17,386 nt of DNA from DATARH01 sp050246595 (GTDB lineage Bacteria > Pseudomonadota > Alphaproteobacteria > ATCC43930 > CGMCC-115725). Made by a program: the position numbers and the translations under genes. This document shows positions 1-7,747 of the stretch, in pieces. The notes under the pieces are model-generated. The model was not told the origin of the DNA. It saw only the letters and a list, made by a program, of their open reading frames with translations, and searched no databases. Each line of letters begins with the position of its first letter. Positions within the stretch are counted from its first letter, which is position 1. The stretch is taken from contig JBFWVT010000097.1 of the NCBI GenBank assembly GCA_050246595.1, positions 1-17,386 of the forward strand, read 5' to 3'.

Positions 1-134
1 AGGTGGCCCGCATGAAGCGTGCCGAGTTGCGGCCGATCCCGTCGATCTGGGGCCACCGCGCCGGCAACCCGGTGTTCCAGCCCGAAGACGCCAAATTCAT
101 CAACGACGCGGTGCGCGAATTGCTGGCGCGGTAA
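1..134 (+). CDS. MetX-like alpha/beta hydrolase, C-terminal fragment (5' end outside window)
   Basis: The reading frame is open from the left edge (first full codon at 3) to TAA at 132-134, giving 43 visible residues. They contain IPSIWGHRAGNP, which resembles the C-terminal region of homoserine O-acetyltransferase-like alpha/beta hydrolases, where a GH motif carries the catalytic histidine. The tail FINDAVRELLAR is a plausible final helix. Only the last part of the gene is present, so true MetX activity cannot be told from the related hydrolases of unknown substrate that share this ending. The next gene remnant begins 68 bases downstream on the same strand. Family placement is from motif memory; the enzyme assignment is tentative. 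Confidence 0.6.
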   Translation, partial: VARMKRAELRPIPSIWGHRAGNPVFQPEDAKFINDAVRELLAR

Positions 135-201
135 ATGTGGACCCGCTATACGGCGCGCCGCGCGACGCGAAGACAAATGAACGTGCGACTCTGGACGAGG
201 A

Positions 202-463
202 GTGGCCATGCATGCGATCCGCATCGATCGAAACAGGTCGCTGGCCGAAGAACCTCACCTCGGCCACAACCGCTATTACCCCGATATCGCACCGGTGGCC
301 GAGGTCGGCGAAGGTGAAGAGATCGCGCTGGAGACGCGCGACGCGCTCGACAGCCAGATCAGACCGGGCACGAGGGCTGCCGATCTTGCCAAGATCGAGC
401 CGGGGGCGTGCATCCGCTGACCGGTCCGGTGTGTGTAAAGGGTGCGGCTCCGGCGACTGACCT
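202..463 (+). pseudogene. Acetamidase/formamidase (FmdA-type) N-terminal remnant, frameshifted and truncated
   Basis: Starting from GTG 202 or ATG 208 (preceded by GACGAGGAG), the frame reads MHAIRIDRNR, then GHNRYYPDIAPV and LETRDALDSQI, typical of the FmdA/AmdA acetamidase N-terminus. It hits TGA at 418. In the +1-shifted frame, HPLTGPVCVKGAAP (from 411) continues the family pattern. Adding one G to the G-run at about 400-404 would restore EPGGVHPLTGP, so a one-base deletion in that run is the likely lesion. Homology stops near 463, where the convergent gene region begins. About 85 of the usual 300 or more residues remain, so no active enzyme can be made. When intact this enzyme hydrolyses short amides to ammonia and a carboxylate. 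A sequencing error could explain the frameshift but not the missing 3' two-thirds. Confidence 0.75.
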
Positions 464-466
464 GAC

Positions 467-483
467 GGGCCGATCATCGGCCC
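467..483. repeat. Near-perfect palindrome at convergent gene ends
   Basis: GGGCCGATCATCGGCCC is palindromic except for its central base and can form a six-pair GC-rich stem (467-472 with 478-483) with a five-base loop. It overlaps the stop codon of the minus-strand gene and follows the acetamidase remnant. No T-tract follows on either strand, so a conventional intrinsic terminator is not supported. It may be a weak bidirectional terminator or a chance palindrome. Confidence 0.35.
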
Positions 484-908
484 TTGTGCGCGGTGCTGAG
501 ATTTCTGATCTGAGCGGCGGCGTTCCTCAGCTCCTCATCGCGCAACTGCGACGCTACCCCGTCCTCCTCGGCCAGCGCAAGCAGGCCGCGTAACCGAAGC
601 GGCTTCTCGAAGAAGGTCACGATGGCATCGAGCGGGCTTTGCCCCTCCGCGACCGGAAGCGGGATCTGATCGGCGAGGCCCGGACGAATGTGATAATGGG
701 CACCGATGCTGAACGGGTCGAAACGCAACGCCTGCTCGCGCTTGCCGGCCACGGCAACCACGATCGAGGGCCGTTCGATCTGGTCCGGCTCGCGGCTGGC
801 GGGAACGCGATTGGGGTGGAACAGTATCTCGAGATGCGAGCCGGCATCGATCCGATGCCATCCGCTCCGGTCCTCGGGCATTTTCTGCTGTATCCGCGGC
901 CGCTCCAT
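474..908 (-). CDS. Small conserved-looking hypothetical protein (144 aa)
   Basis: ATG at 908 is preceded on the minus strand by GGAGGAGGG with four to five bases spacing, an almost ideal ribosome binding site, which is the main reason to call this frame real. The protein has no signal peptide or membrane segment and is probably cytoplasmic. It has an N-terminal segment rich in beta-type residues (SHLEILFHPNRVP, SIVVAVAGKREQALRF), a GAHYHIRPGLADQ stretch with a His-x-His pair at about the middle, and a helical charged C-terminal third (EEDGVASQLRDEELRNAAAQ). I do not recognise the family and assign no function. It is transcribed divergently from the Gal80-like gene across a 255-base gap and converges on the acetamidase remnant. 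Confidence 0.7.
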   Translation of the reverse strand: MERPRIQQKMPEDRSGWHRIDAGSHLEILFHPNRVPASREPDQIERPSIVVAVAGKREQALRFDPFSIGAHYHIRPGLADQIPLPVAEGQSPLDAIVTFFEKPLRLRGLLALAEEDGVASQLRDEELRNAAAQIRNLSTAHKGR

Positions 909-1023
909 GACCCTCCTCCGCTTCCAATCGACATTCCCCCGATCCCGGGTGGATTATTCTGGCCAGGATCGCCGCTTCGGGCGTCTTGGGCAATGGTAAA
1001 GCGGCTGCCGCGTGTACGGCGAA

Positions 1024-1045
1024 GTCGAGCCGGTCCTGGCTCGAC
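1024..1045. promoter_or_regulatory. Inverted repeat upstream of the Gal80-like gene, possible operator
   Basis: GTCGAGCC (1024-1031) and GGCTCGAC (1038-1045) form a perfect eight-base inverted repeat with a six-base spacer. It lies about 25 bases upstream of the best promoter candidate in the divergent intergenic region. The spacing of the half-sites would suit a dimeric regulator, but no regulator gene is visible here, so the operator role is inference. Confidence 0.3.
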
Positions 1046-1069
1046 CTGAAAGCGGCTGCAGTGGCGGAG

Positions 1070-1098
1070 TTGCGTCGTTATGGCATCGTCTCGATAAT
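1070..1098 (+). promoter_or_regulatory. Candidate sigma70-type promoter for the Gal80-like gene
   Basis: TTGCGT (1070-1075) and GATAAT (1093-1098) are separated by 17 bases, giving a good -35/-10 pair with five of six matches in the -10 box. Transcription would start near 1105, leaving a leader of about 60 bases before ATG 1164. Confidence 0.45.
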
Positions 1099-1163
1099 TC
1101 GCCGGCCGACTTGGCGCAGGCTGTGGGTCGCCGAAAACGGATCGGATTGCACGGGAGGGGTCT

Positions 1164-2267
1164 ATGGCAAGCGACGGCAAAATCCGGGTCGGCATCGTCG
1201 GAGCCAGTGCAAGCCGCGGGTTTGCCTCGATTGCCCACATTCCGGCGCTGCGCGCGCTGCCCCAGTTCGAGATCGCGGCGGTCTGCACGACCCGGCTGGA
1301 AACCGCCGAAGCGGCGGCGCGGCATTACGGGGTGCCACTCGCCTTCTCCGACCCCGAGACACTGGCGCGGCATCCGGACGTCGATCTGGTCACGGTCAGC
1401 ATCAAGGTGCCCGATCATTATCGGCCGGTAATGGCCGCGATCGAGGCGGGCAAGCACGTCTATTGCGAGTGGCCGCTCGGCCGCGACACCGCGGAAGCCA
1501 TTCGCATGCTTGATGCCGCGGAGCAAGGCAGCATACGGCATGTGGTGGGGTTGCAGGGTCAGATGTCGCCGGCCATCAATTACGCGAAGAACCTGATCGC
1601 CGACGGCTACGTCGGCCGGGTGTTGACCGCCTCGATGATCGGCGTTGCTCCGAATTGGGGTGCCACGATCGACCGGGCCTATCAGGCCGCTCGCGCAAAC
1701 GGCGCCAACCTGCTGACGATCACCGGCGGGCATCAGATCGATGCCTTGTGCTACTGCCTCGGCGAATTCTGCGAGCTGACCGCGTTCGCCGTAAGCCAGC
1801 GCGACCGCATCCCGTTGGAGGGGACCGGCGAACTCGTCGCGAAGGATACTCCGGATCAGCTCGTCGTGAGCGGCATTGTCGGGGATGGCGCGGTCGTGTC
1901 GTTTCAGATCCGGGGTGGCATGACCCGCGGCACCGAGTTTCTGTTCGAGATCCATGGCGACCGCGGGGATCTTGTCCTGACCGCCACGACGCGCGCCTCG
2001 ATGCAGCGTCAGGAATTGACGGTCCGGGGAGCCCAGGGCGCCGCGAGGGAGCTTGCGGAATTACCAGTCCCGGCACGGTATCGCTGGGTTCCCGACAGTC
2101 TGGAGCGGGACTCGCGGTACAATGTCGCCCAGCTTTACACGCATCTGGCCGACAGCATTCGGCAGGGCATATCGGCAAGTCCGAGCTTTGCCGCAGCAGT
2201 CACCAGGCATCGATTGCTCGACGCAATTATGCAAGCTTCAGAAACCGGAAAGAAGCAGGTCCTATAG
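1164..2267 (+). CDS. Gal80-like Gfo/Idh/MocA-family protein
   Basis: The 367-residue protein starts at ATG 1164 after GGGAGGGG. Residues 8-20 (RVGIVGASASRGF) form a Rossmann dinucleotide-binding loop, and VGLQGQMSP (128-136) plus GGHQID (188-193) mark the C-terminal Gfo/Idh/MocA domain. No signal peptide is visible, so it should be cytoplasmic. The usual EKP motif is EWP (102-104), so the catalytic lysine is Trp103. The family's aspartate four residues before the catalytic His is Ile186, while His190 remains. EWP and the LQGxxSP stretch resemble fungal Gal80, an NAD(P)-binding regulator with no dehydrogenase activity. The protein may therefore bind NAD(P) and sense a sugar or metabolite without catalysis, or use an altered mechanism. 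It is probably transcribed on its own; the next gene begins 250 bases downstream. Confidence 0.85.
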   Translation: MASDGKIRVGIVGASASRGFASIAHIPALRALPQFEIAAVCTTRLETAEAAARHYGVPLAFSDPETLARHPDVDLVTVSIKVPDHYRPVMAAIEAGKHVYCEWPLGRDTAEAIRMLDAAEQGSIRHVVGLQGQMSPAINYAKNLIADGYVGRVLTASMIGVAPNWGATIDRAYQAARANGANLLTITGGHQIDALCYCLGEFCELTAFAVSQRDRIPLEGTGELVAKDTPDQLVVSGIVGDGAVVSFQIRGGMTRGTEFLFEIHGDRGDLVLTATTRASMQRQELTVRGAQGAARELAELPVPARYRWVPDSLERDSRYNVAQLYTHLADSIRQGISASPSFAAAVTRHRLLDAIMQASETGKKQVL

Positions 2268-2432
2268 ACGCTCTCGATCGACATTGTCGCACTCGCTCTC
2301 CCATATTAGTGGAGACTGTGGATGGCCACGGGAACTGCCGCTCCTGCATCCTTAAATCCGGTTCGATTTATTCGTCACGCCGTCTTGCTCGATATCGGTC
2401 TTGAGGACATTCAGTGGCGAAGCCATGGCGTG

Positions 2433-2461
2433 TTGGACGGCCGCCGCTATTGCCGTATCAG
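2433..2461 (+). promoter_or_regulatory. Weak candidate promoter for the prolyl oligopeptidase gene
   Basis: TTGGAC (2433-2438) and TATCAG (2456-2461) lie 17 bases apart. Matches to consensus are only three and four of six. It is the best pair I could find in the 250-base gap 2268-2517, which also holds a run of seven T at 2472-2478 and otherwise shows no gene or clear terminator. Confidence 0.25.
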
Positions 2462-2517
2462 AACGGAGCTGTTTTTTTGCCTTCTGACCGCTTGCCAACC
2501 TGCAAAAGCTGTCGGCC

Positions 2518-4542
2518 ATGAGCGACGATCCGTTCCTTTGGCTTGAGGAGATCGAAGGCAAAGCGGCGCTCGCCTGGGTCGCGGGGCAAAATGAGCGTAC
2601 CTTGGCCACACTCGAAAGCGACCCGCGTTCCAACGAGCTCTATCACGCCGCGGTCGATGTGCTGACTTCCCCCGATCGCATCCCTTATCCGGCGTTTCTC
2701 GGCGATCGGCTGGTCAATTTCTGGCAGGACGAGATCCACATCCGCGGGCTGTGGCGGGAGACGAGCATGGCTTCGTTTCTGACGCCGGAACCGGCGTGGA
2801 GGCCCCTGCTCGACATCGATGCGCTATCTGCCCACGAAGGACGCAATTGGGTGTTTCAGGGCGCCGCGTCCCTGCCGCCGGAGCACCGCCGCGCGCTCGT
2901 CAGCCTGTCGGATGGCGGCAAGGATGCTGCCGAGAAACGGGAATTCGACATCGCTGCCGCCGAATTCGTTGGCGGCGGATTTTTCTTGCCCGAGGGCAAG
3001 CAGAGCGCCGTCTGGCTCGATGCGGATACCCTGCTCGTCGCGCGCGATTGGGGACCGGGAACAATGACCCGAGCCGGGTACCCGTTCGTGCTGAAACGGC
3101 TCGGTCGCTCGATGCTATTGGACAGCGCCGTCGAAATCTTCCGCGGCAGCCCCGAGGATGTCAGCCTCGGTATCAGCGTTTTGCGCGACCCGGACGGGAT
3201 GGTGCGCGGGATACTGATCAATCGCCGGGTCAGCTTTTTCGACAGCGAGTTGCATCTGCTAGGCGCGGCAGGCCCGATCCCGCTGAAGCTGCCGGCGCGT
3301 TCGAGCTTTCGCGGCTTCGTTGTCGGGCAGCTGATCTTCTCACTCGAACAGGATTGGGACGAGAGGGCGCTTCCGTCCGGAGCGCTGTTTTCGCTCGACC
3401 ACGCCCTGTGCCTTGCGGAGCCGCGGAGCACGGCACCTCATGTCATCGTGGCGCCAGGCCCGCGTGAATCGATCGAGGATGTCGCGACGACGCGGAGCCG
3501 CTTATTGGTAACCCTATACCGCAATATTCGCGGCAGCGCCGTTGTGTACCGTTTTGAGGAGGGTCACTGGATCGGCGAAAAGCTGCCGCTGCCTGAGCAC
3601 GCCGCGGTGCATCTCGTCAGCCGGAGCGATCGGGACGAACGCGCCTGTCTCAACGTCGCCGGCTATCTGATGCCGAGTACGCTTTATCTGGCGGACCTGG
3701 CCAACGCAACGGCCGAAGCGACCAAGTCGCTGCCGCCGCGCTTCAATGCCGCTGACCTTGTCGCCGAGCAGTTCGAGGCGGTGTCGGCCGACGGCACGTC
3801 AGTGCCCTATTCCGTCGTTCGCCCTAAGGCGTTGCCGCTTGACGGCACGGCGCCGACACTACTCTACGGCTATGGCGGGTTCCGGGTGTCGCTGACCCCA
3901 TCCTATTCCGGCGCACTCGGCAAATTATGGCTTGAAAGAGGCGGCGTGTATGTGGTCGCCAATATCCGCGGCGGCGGCGAGTTCGGTCCCGACTGGCATC
4001 GCCCCGCGCTGAAGCAGGACCGGACCAGGGCTTTCGAGGACTTCATAGCCATCGCAGAAGATCTGATCCGCCGCAAGATTACGAGCCCGCGCCGCCTCGG
4101 TGCTATGGGCGGCTCGAATGGCGGCCTGTTGATGGGTGCGATGCTGACCCGGCGCCCCGAACTGTTCCGGGCGATTGTCATCCAGGTGCCGCTACTCGAC
4201 ATGCTGCGCTACCATCGATTGCTGGCCGGCGCATCGTGGATGGCCGAATACGGCGATCCCGACGAGCTGAGCGAGGCCGAGTTCCTGCGCCGCATTTCGC
4301 CCTACCACAATCTGCGGCCAGGATTGTCCTACCCCGAGCCGCTTTTCGTGACATCGACAAAGGACGACCGCGTGCACCCCGGCCACGCGCGCAAGATGGC
4401 GGCGAAGATGGCGTCGATGGGCCTGCCGTTCCTCTATTACGAGAATGTCGAGGGTGGGCATGCCGCCGCCGCAACGCTGCAGGAGCGGGCGCGCCGCCAC
4501 GCGATCGAGTTCACCTACCTGATCCGGAAACTGATGGATTGA
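2518..4542 (+). CDS. S9-family prolyl oligopeptidase
   Basis: The 674-residue protein has the two-domain layout of prolyl oligopeptidases, which cleave short peptides after proline or a related residue. It starts DPFLWLEEIEGKAALAWVAGQN, the usual entry helix of S9A enzymes. A beta-propeller region runs to about residue 430, and the alpha/beta hydrolase domain begins around YGYGGFRVS. The triad is intact: Ser533 in GGSNGG, Asp616/617 in DDRVHPGHA, and His648 in EGGHA. There is no signal peptide, so the enzyme is probably cytoplasmic. Length matches the family (about 690). The start ATG 2518 lacks a clear Shine-Dalgarno sequence, but the N-terminal family motif supports it. Downstream the LLM oxidoreductase follows after about 140 bases; whether they share a transcript is not clear. 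Confidence 0.9.
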   Translation: MSDDPFLWLEEIEGKAALAWVAGQNERTLATLESDPRSNELYHAAVDVLTSPDRIPYPAFLGDRLVNFWQDEIHIRGLWRETSMASFLTPEPAWRPLLDIDALSAHEGRNWVFQGAASLPPEHRRALVSLSDGGKDAAEKREFDIAAAEFVGGGFFLPEGKQSAVWLDADTLLVARDWGPGTMTRAGYPFVLKRLGRSMLLDSAVEIFRGSPEDVSLGISVLRDPDGMVRGILINRRVSFFDSELHLLGAAGPIPLKLPARSSFRGFVVGQLIFSLEQDWDERALPSGALFSLDHALCLAEPRSTAPHVIVAPGPRESIEDVATTRSRLLVTLYRNIRGSAVVYRFEEGHWIGEKLPLPEHAAVHLVSRSDRDERACLNVAGYLMPSTLYLADLANATAEATKSLPPRFNAADLVAEQFEAVSADGTSVPYSVVRPKALPLDGTAPTLLYGYGGFRVSLTPSYSGALGKLWLERGGVYVVANIRGGGEFGPDWHRPALKQDRTRAFEDFIAIAEDLIRRKITSPRRLGAMGGSNGGLLMGAMLTRRPELFRAIVIQVPLLDMLRYHRLLAGASWMAEYGDPDELSEAEFLRRISPYHNLRPGLSYPEPLFVTSTKDDRVHPGHARKMAAKMASMGLPFLYYENVEGGHAAAATLQERARRHAIEFTYLIRKLMD

Positions 4543-4680
4543 CGGCGCGGCGACGCATTACTCGGGGCAATTCCCGAAGCCGTTCGGTGTACGAGAAAGG
4601 AAGAACAGTATTGCCGCCGATGCTGCTGCTTCAGTCCCGTGCCATCGCAGGATACCTCATGAATGATATCGGAGGGCGAC

Positions 4681-5643
4681 GTGCAAATCGGTTTTAACGC
4701 GCCAACCTCGGGCTCGCTCATTGCGGCCGACAGCCTGACCCGCATTATCACCGAAGGCGAGGCGCTCGGCTTCGACTACGTGACGATCAGCGACCACATT
4801 ATGGTTCCGCGCAACCTGGAGTCCAAATACCCCTACACCAACACCGGGGAATTCCCTGCCGGTACGCAGGCGGCCTGGCTCGAACAGTTGGCCACTACCG
4901 CGTATGTCGCCGCGCTGACGAAGAGGCTGCGTTTTGTGCTGTCGGTCATGGTGGTGCCGCATCGGCCCGCCGTGCTGACCGCAAAAATGTTGGCCACCAT
5001 CGACTTTCTATCGAAAGGCCGGCTGACGCTCGGCATCGGGGTCGGCTGGTGCCGCGAGGAATTCGAGGCGATCGGCGCAGCGCCGTTCGAGGATCGCGGA
5101 CACGTCACCGACGAGTGGATGGCCGCCTGCCGGGAATTGTGGACCGCCGAGCTGCCGAAATTCTCCGGGAAATACGTCAATTTCGATGACGTCGTGTTTA
5201 CGCCGAAGCCGGTGCAGAATCCGATCCCGATCTGGGTCGGCGGAGAGAGTGGACCGGCGCTGCGCCGCACGGCAAGATATGCCCAATGCTGGTACCCGGT
5301 CGGCACCAACCCGCAATTCCCGATGAACACGGTCAGCCGGTTCAGGACCGGCTTGGCACGCCTGCGTGGCGCTGCCGAAAAAGCCGGGCGCGACCTGTCG
5401 GAGATAGTGGTCGCCCTGCGGGTGCTAACGGGTCCCGGCACGCGGCCGCGCCGTTCGATCGAGGGCGAGCCGGAGATGTTCACTGGAGGCGACGCGGACT
5501 GGGTAGCAGACATCCAGGAACTCGGCAGGCTGGGGGCCAGTGCCGTGGATGTTCGCTTGTTCGGTTACGGGTCCGACCAGAGCCTCGATGCCACGATCGA
5601 CAATATGCGCCGTTTCCGGGACGGGGTTTTGGCGAGAATCTGA
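4681..5643 (+). CDS. Luciferase-like (LLM class) flavin/F420-dependent oxidoreductase
   Basis: The protein belongs to the bacterial luciferase-like TIM-barrel superfamily, which uses FMN or F420 as cofactor. Diagnostic stretches are YVTISDHIMVP near the N-terminus, LRFVLSVMVVPHRPAVLTAK, the GRLTLGIGVGWCREEFEAIG segment, and PIPIWVGGESGPALRR. I chose GTG 4681 because GGAGGG (4671-4676) precedes it by four bases, giving 320 residues. An in-frame ATG at 4663 would add six residues that include the Shine-Dalgarno itself. The protein is soluble with no signal. The subgroup looks like the TIGR03619 type often annotated F420-dependent, but substrate and cofactor cannot be decided from sequence. A 218-base gap separates it from the deacetylase-fold gene downstream. 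Confidence 0.85.
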   Translation: MQIGFNAPTSGSLIAADSLTRIITEGEALGFDYVTISDHIMVPRNLESKYPYTNTGEFPAGTQAAWLEQLATTAYVAALTKRLRFVLSVMVVPHRPAVLTAKMLATIDFLSKGRLTLGIGVGWCREEFEAIGAAPFEDRGHVTDEWMAACRELWTAELPKFSGKYVNFDDVVFTPKPVQNPIPIWVGGESGPALRRTARYAQCWYPVGTNPQFPMNTVSRFRTGLARLRGAAEKAGRDLSEIVVALRVLTGPGTRPRRSIEGEPEMFTGGDADWVADIQELGRLGASAVDVRLFGYGSDQSLDATIDNMRRFRDGVLARI

Positions 5644-5861
5644 GGCATTAAGGCGGACCAGGTCGCGCCGGCCTCTTATCTGCGGCTGCCGACGTGACAA
5701 TGGCAAGTTGGTCGAAATCGCCTGCATTGCCATGCCGGAAGAAGCCCGTCTCCGACCGGCTCTGCCGATATCGGGCCTCGGTGCGCGACCACGGCGAGAG
5801 GCGCTCCGTAATCGGCTGTCTTGTGTCATGATCGGTTCGTCCGAAGCAGCCGGAGCGAGCA

Positions 5862-6791
5862 ATGCCCGCAAAGCGCGAATACGGCATGGATCAGGATTTA
5901 TATCCATGGTCGCCGATCGTCACCCGCCCGGTGCTGCGCTGGCCGGATAATGCCCGCGTCGCGCTGGCGGTCATCGTCAATCTGGAGCATTGGGACTGGG
6001 AGGTGCCGCCCGGCACGCCGCTGCCGGTCAGCCCAATGGGCGGTCCCGAGGGGCTGTGGACCGGCAACCAGCCGCAATTCCCCGATATCGGCGGCTGGGG
6101 CAATCACGAATACGGCAACCGGGTCGGGATTTTTCGCGTTCTCGCCGTGCTCGACAGATACGGCATCACGCCGACCTTGGCGCTCGACAAGGCAGTAGCC
6201 GACCATTACCCAATGCTCGTCGCGGAAGGAAAGAAACGCGGCGCCGAGTTCATCGCGCACGGGCTGTCGCGCCGCCGCCTCATTCATATCGGGATGTCGG
6301 AAGCCGAGGAGCGCGACTATATCCGTGCCTCGATCGACGCCGTCGAACGCGCCACCGGCACGCGTCCCCTCGGCTGGTCCGGTCCCGATTTCCAGGAGAC
6401 GCTCAACACGCCGAACCTGCTCGCCGAAGCGGGCATCCGCTATGTCTGCGACTGGGGCAACGACGAGCAGCCCTACCGAATGACGCCGCAAACCGGCGAG
6501 CTCTACTCGCTCGGCGTGCAGCAATATCTCGACGACAATTACATCCATCTGCACGGCAGGCGGACGATCAACGAAGTCAACCTGCTGTGGCGCGAGTGGT
6601 TCGACGGTCTCTATGCCGACGGCGCGACCACCGGGCGGATGATGATCCTGCACTTGCATCCCTGGATCATCGGCCAGCCCTGGCGCATCCGGCATCTTGA
6701 CGAGGTGCTCGGCCATGTCTGCGCCGGCCAGGGTGTCTGGAAAGCGACTGGCAAACAGATCATCGACTGGTTCAAGACGCACGCGGTCTAA
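5862..6791 (+). CDS. PuuE/allantoinase-like polysaccharide-deacetylase-fold protein 1
   Basis: The 309-residue protein starts at ATG 5862, preceded by GGAGCGAG; ATG 5886 is a weaker alternative. VLRWPDNARVALAVIVNLEHW (24-44) and GNRVGIFRVLAVLDRYGI (85-102) open the NodB-type barrel. IAHGLSRR (131-138, His133), RPLGWSGPDFQETLNTPNLL (168-187) and LHLHPWIIGQP (263-273) match the PuuE branch, which includes a metal-independent allantoinase. The histidine-rich metal motif of true chitin deacetylases is not evident. No signal peptide is seen, which fits a cytoplasmic cyclic-amide hydrolase better than a cell-wall enzyme. The paralogous gene follows after 43 bases and a broken amidase after that, so an amide or cyclic-amide degradation operon is likely. 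The substrate is unknown. Confidence 0.85.
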   Translation: MPAKREYGMDQDLYPWSPIVTRPVLRWPDNARVALAVIVNLEHWDWEVPPGTPLPVSPMGGPEGLWTGNQPQFPDIGGWGNHEYGNRVGIFRVLAVLDRYGITPTLALDKAVADHYPMLVAEGKKRGAEFIAHGLSRRRLIHIGMSEAEERDYIRASIDAVERATGTRPLGWSGPDFQETLNTPNLLAEAGIRYVCDWGNDEQPYRMTPQTGELYSLGVQQYLDDNYIHLHGRRTINEVNLLWREWFDGLYADGATTGRMMILHLHPWIIGQPWRIRHLDEVLGHVCAGQGVWKATGKQIIDWFKTHAV

Positions 6792-6834
6792 CAGCTAGCT
6801 TCTCATCCGATTTTCCGGCGAATGGAGATGATCC

Positions 6835-7734
6835 ATGACCCTTCCGCCCGGGCGCTTCGATTACGCTCCGATCAACGACCGCCCGATCATCCGATGGCCT
6901 GACGATGCTCGCGTCGCGTTCTGGGTCGCGCCGAACATGGAGTTTTTCGAATACCTGCCGGAGAACCGGCCCACCCAGCCCGATATTCCGCATTATGCGC
7001 GGATGGATTACGGCAACCGGGTTGGATTCTGGCGCATGCTCGACGTGCTGAACCGGCACAAAATCCGCGCCTGCTGCTGCCTCAATCTCGAAATCCTCGA
7101 CCATTTCCCCGAGATCAAGGACGCCATGATCGCCGCCGATTGGGATTACATGGCGCACGGTCTCTACAACAGCCGGCCGATCTACGACCTGACCGAGGAA
7201 CAGGAGCGCGCCTATTGGCAGGACTTTATCGCGCATCTGAAGGAGATGACCGGCAAGCGCCTCAAAGGACGGCTCGGCGGCGGGGCCGGCTACACGGTGC
7301 GGACCGATGACCTGATGGCCGAGGCCGGCTGTCTCTACCACACGTCATGGATTATCGACGACCAGCCCTGGCCGATCAATGTCCGTGGCGGCCAGAAGTT
7401 CATCTACGTACCCTATACCGGCCAGACGAATGATGCCGGGATGCTCGCCTGGAACCGCGAGGCGGACTACTTCCAGCAGATGATCCGGGACCAGTTCGAC
7501 ACGCTGTATCGCGAGGGCGCCGAGAACGGCCGGGTCATGTGCCTGTCGCTGCATCCACACAATATCGGCCGGCCGAACGCCGCCAAACATCTCGACGAGG
7601 CGCTCGGCTACATCCTGGGGCATGATGGCGTCTGGGCCACCACCGCCGACGACATCGCCGAATATTACCTCGCCAACTACTACGACCAGGTGAAGGCCTG
7701 GATCGCCGAACGCAAGGCACAGGTCGGAGAATAA
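6835..7734 (+). CDS. PuuE/allantoinase-like polysaccharide-deacetylase-fold protein 2
   Basis: This 299-residue paralogue of the preceding gene starts at ATG 6835 after GGAG (spacing about seven to eight). It shares IIRWPDDARVAFWVAPNMEF (18-37), YGNRVGFWRMLDVLNRH (59-75), MAHGLYNSRP (106-115, His108), the DDQPWPI segment (175-181) and SLHPHNIGRP (238-247). The region matching RPLGWSGP in protein 1 reads KGRLGGGAGYTVRTDDL here, and CCCL (80-83) replaces the corresponding barrel strand, so the active sites are not identical and the two probably act on different substrates or as different steps. It is soluble with no signal peptide. The broken amidase gene begins 13 bases after its stop with its own ribosome binding site, so the three were once a tight operon. 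Confidence 0.85.
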   Translation: MTLPPGRFDYAPINDRPIIRWPDDARVAFWVAPNMEFFEYLPENRPTQPDIPHYARMDYGNRVGFWRMLDVLNRHKIRACCCLNLEILDHFPEIKDAMIAADWDYMAHGLYNSRPIYDLTEEQERAYWQDFIAHLKEMTGKRLKGRLGGGAGYTVRTDDLMAEAGCLYHTSWIIDDQPWPINVRGGQKFIYVPYTGQTNDAGMLAWNREADYFQQMIRDQFDTLYREGAENGRVMCLSLHPHNIGRPNAAKHLDEALGYILGHDGVWATTADDIAEYYLANYYDQVKAWIAERKAQVGE

Positions 7735-7747
7735 GGCGGAGGGAACT

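Noticed and set aside
954..1955. Minus-strand open frame of 333 codons opposite the Gal80-like gene
   Set aside because: It mirrors a gene with clear domain structure and has no ribosome site or recognisable motif.
2472..2478. Run of seven T as an intrinsic terminator after the Gal80-like gene
   Set aside because: No stable GC-rich stem ends directly before the run; the nearest inverted repeat (ACGGC/GCCGT) is weak and ends too far upstream.
4663..4680. ATG 4663 as start of the LLM oxidoreductase
   Set aside because: The six extra codons include the GGAGGG ribosome site that fits GTG 4681, and the family N-terminus (QIGFNAP) begins there.
5898..6782. Minus-strand open frame of 294 codons opposite the first PuuE-like gene
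   Set aside because: The plus-strand frame carries all family motifs; the antisense frame follows from codon bias.
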